Part shown: in pieces, positions 13,523-14,423 of the stretch | Numbering within the stretch: the first letter of the stretch is position 1 | Layout: each line of letters starts with the position of its first letter | Assembly: GCA_002348535.1 (NCBI GenBank) | Contig: DEBL01000078.1 | Coordinates: forward strand, 1-14,423 | DNA: 14,423 bases | Direction of reading: 5' to 3' | Origin: Deltaproteobacteria bacterium UBA2957 | GTDB lineage: Bacteria > Myxococcota_A > UBA796 | Notes under the pieces: model-generated | Seen by the model: the letters and a program-made list of their open reading frames with translations, nothing else | What the model was told of the DNA's origin: nothing | Databases searched by the model: none | Translations under genes and position numbers: made by a program

Positions 13523-14423
13523 AAGAAACGATCCGGAAGTTCATTCGTGGCGGCGGCGACTTTGAGTCGACTGCCATGGCGCTGTATCGATGGCAGCGAA
13601 CCCACAATCCGGAGTACGACCGGTTTTGTGGCGATGTTCGTGTTCGAGAATGGTCGCAAATTCCAGCGGTTCCAACCGGCCTGTTTCGGGACCTTTCCCT
13701 CACGTGTTTCCCGGCCGACCGGGCCACTGTCGTCTTCCGGACGAGCGGGACCACAGCCGGTCGTCGCGGTACGGTTCGGCTGCTGGATGCAGACATCTAC
13801 CAAATGGCTGCGCGAACCCACGCCGTTCGTTGCATCGGCGACATGCCGCATCAGGGTGTATCGTTTGTACCCAACGCATCCGACAGTTCGCTGGGTCACA
13901 TGTGCGCCGACTTCGTGCCGGATATGCCCAGTTGTTTTCACGCAGATACGGGGGTTGATGCGGTGGCCGGTTGGGCACATATCCGAGCCGCTGCGGCAAC
14001 GGGAAATGCGGTCTTTATCCCCGGAACGGCGTTTGCGCTCGCGGATCTCATCGATGCTCCTCACGACCCGGTTGCCATGCCAGTCGGGTCGACGGTCATG
14101 GTTACGGGGGGGTTTAAAGGCCGGAGACGGACGGTCCCATCCGCGGTTCTGCATGCCAGGTTGCAGCACAGTTTTCAAGGTGCCACCATCGTGGCAGAGT
14201 ACGGTATGAGTGAGTTGGCGAGCCAGCTGTGGGCGGTTCCTGCGGGGTCTCCATTTGTGCCGCCGCCTTGGCTCCGGGTGATGGCTGTCGATCCGTGGAC
14301 CGGGCAACGCGCATCGCGTGGCGTCTTGCGGTTTGTGGACCTCGCGAACCACCAGACGGTCCTCGCAATCGAAACGGCTGATGTCGGTGTTGTTCACTCG
14401 GATGGAACCGTGACCTTGGAGGG
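13519..14423 (+). CDS. LuxE-family acyl-protein synthetase (AMP-forming), C-terminus beyond right edge
   Basis: 301 codons without a stop up to the window edge; LuxE proteins are about 360-380 residues, so the last part is missing. The family ATP-activates a fatty acid to acyl-AMP and passes it to a cysteine, normally supplying a LuxC-type reductase that makes the aldehyde. Seen here: the nucleotide loop RTSGTTAGRRG (74-84), DSSLGHM (122-128), VTGGFKGRR (195-203), AEYGMSELASQLW (226-238), PPWLRVMAVDPWTG (249-262) and GVLRFVDLANHQT (268-280) followed by AIETADVG (283-290). The GTG start overlaps the aminotransferase stop and has GGAG 7 nt upstream. The acyl-accepting cysteine expected near the C-terminus cannot be checked. 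A PaaK/phenylacetate-CoA-ligase relative is the main alternative. Confidence 0.88.
   Translation, partial: MKETIRKFIRGGGDFESTAMALYRWQRTHNPEYDRFCGDVRVREWSQIPAVPTGLFRDLSLTCFPADRATVVFRTSGTTAGRRGTVRLLDADIYQMAARTHAVRCIGDMPHQGVSFVPNASDSSLGHMCADFVPDMPSCFHADTGVDAVAGWAHIRAAAATGNAVFIPGTAFALADLIDAPHDPVAMPVGSTVMVTGGFKGRRRTVPSAVLHARLQHSFQGATIVAEYGMSELASQLWAVPAGSPFVPPPWLRVMAVDPWTGQRASRGVLRFVDLANHQTVLAIETADVGVVHSDGTVTLE

Noticed and set aside
13471..14397. Minus-strand 308-residue open frame
   Set aside because: Antisense to the LuxE-type gene, which carries six family motifs in order and overlaps its neighbour by 4 nt.

Overview
The window looks like GC-rich bacterial DNA with densely packed genes. The style suggests a predatory or marine delta-proteobacterium-like lineage (Myxococcota, Bradymonadota or a relative). 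This rests on secreted lipoproteins with long Asp-Ala linkers, a MopE-type metal-binding motif, thrombospondin type-3-like DxDGDG repeats, a full-length PlsB and a LuxE-type acyl synthetase. Taxonomy is inference; no rRNA or marker gene is present.

Left part (1-6728, all minus strand) is one tight six-gene cluster read leftwards: cystathionine beta-synthase (CBS), cystathionine gamma-lyase/synthase, a GT4 glycosyltransferase, PlsB glycerol-3-phosphate acyltransferase, a small membrane protein, and a lipoprotein cut by the left edge. Gaps are 3, 7, -4, -4 and 13 nt, so it is very probably one transcript. The first two genes form a reverse transsulfuration pair (homocysteine to cystathionine to cysteine). 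The next two point to glycan or glycolipid and phospholipid synthesis. The gamma-lyase lacks about 16 residues of a normally conserved C-terminal segment.

Middle part (6729-9319). Divergent from CBS is an aldehyde-dehydrogenase-fold protein (closest by eye to AstD) in which the catalytic Cys is His and the general-base Glu is Gln, so it is probably a pseudoenzyme. Convergent with it is the most striking gene of the window (8461-9240, minus): a thioredoxin/TlpA-like lipoprotein with an in-frame TGA exactly where the first redox Cys should be (Trp-TGA-Gly-Ser-Cys). The frame stays open for 113 further codons, and a stem-loop fitting the bacterial SECIS rules begins 14 nt after the TGA. I read it as a selenoprotein with a U-x-x-C redox centre on a calcium-binding-type lipoprotein stalk. 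A strong intrinsic terminator separates it from the next gene.

Right part (9320-14423). Minus strand: a 360-residue lipoprotein (Asp-Ala linkers, Ig/PKD-like domain, MopE motif) and, upstream of it, a rhomboid protease with an extra N-terminal domain and a large C-terminal domain containing TPR-like sequence. Divergent from the rhomboid on the plus strand: a class III PLP aminotransferase overlapping by 4 nt a LuxE-family acyl-protein synthetase that runs off the right edge. LuxE-type enzymes activate fatty acids for reduction to aldehydes, so this pair could feed an aldehyde to a transaminase; that is inference. No tRNA, rRNA, CRISPR, insertion sequence or phage gene was seen, and no gene-free stretch exceeds about 110 bases.
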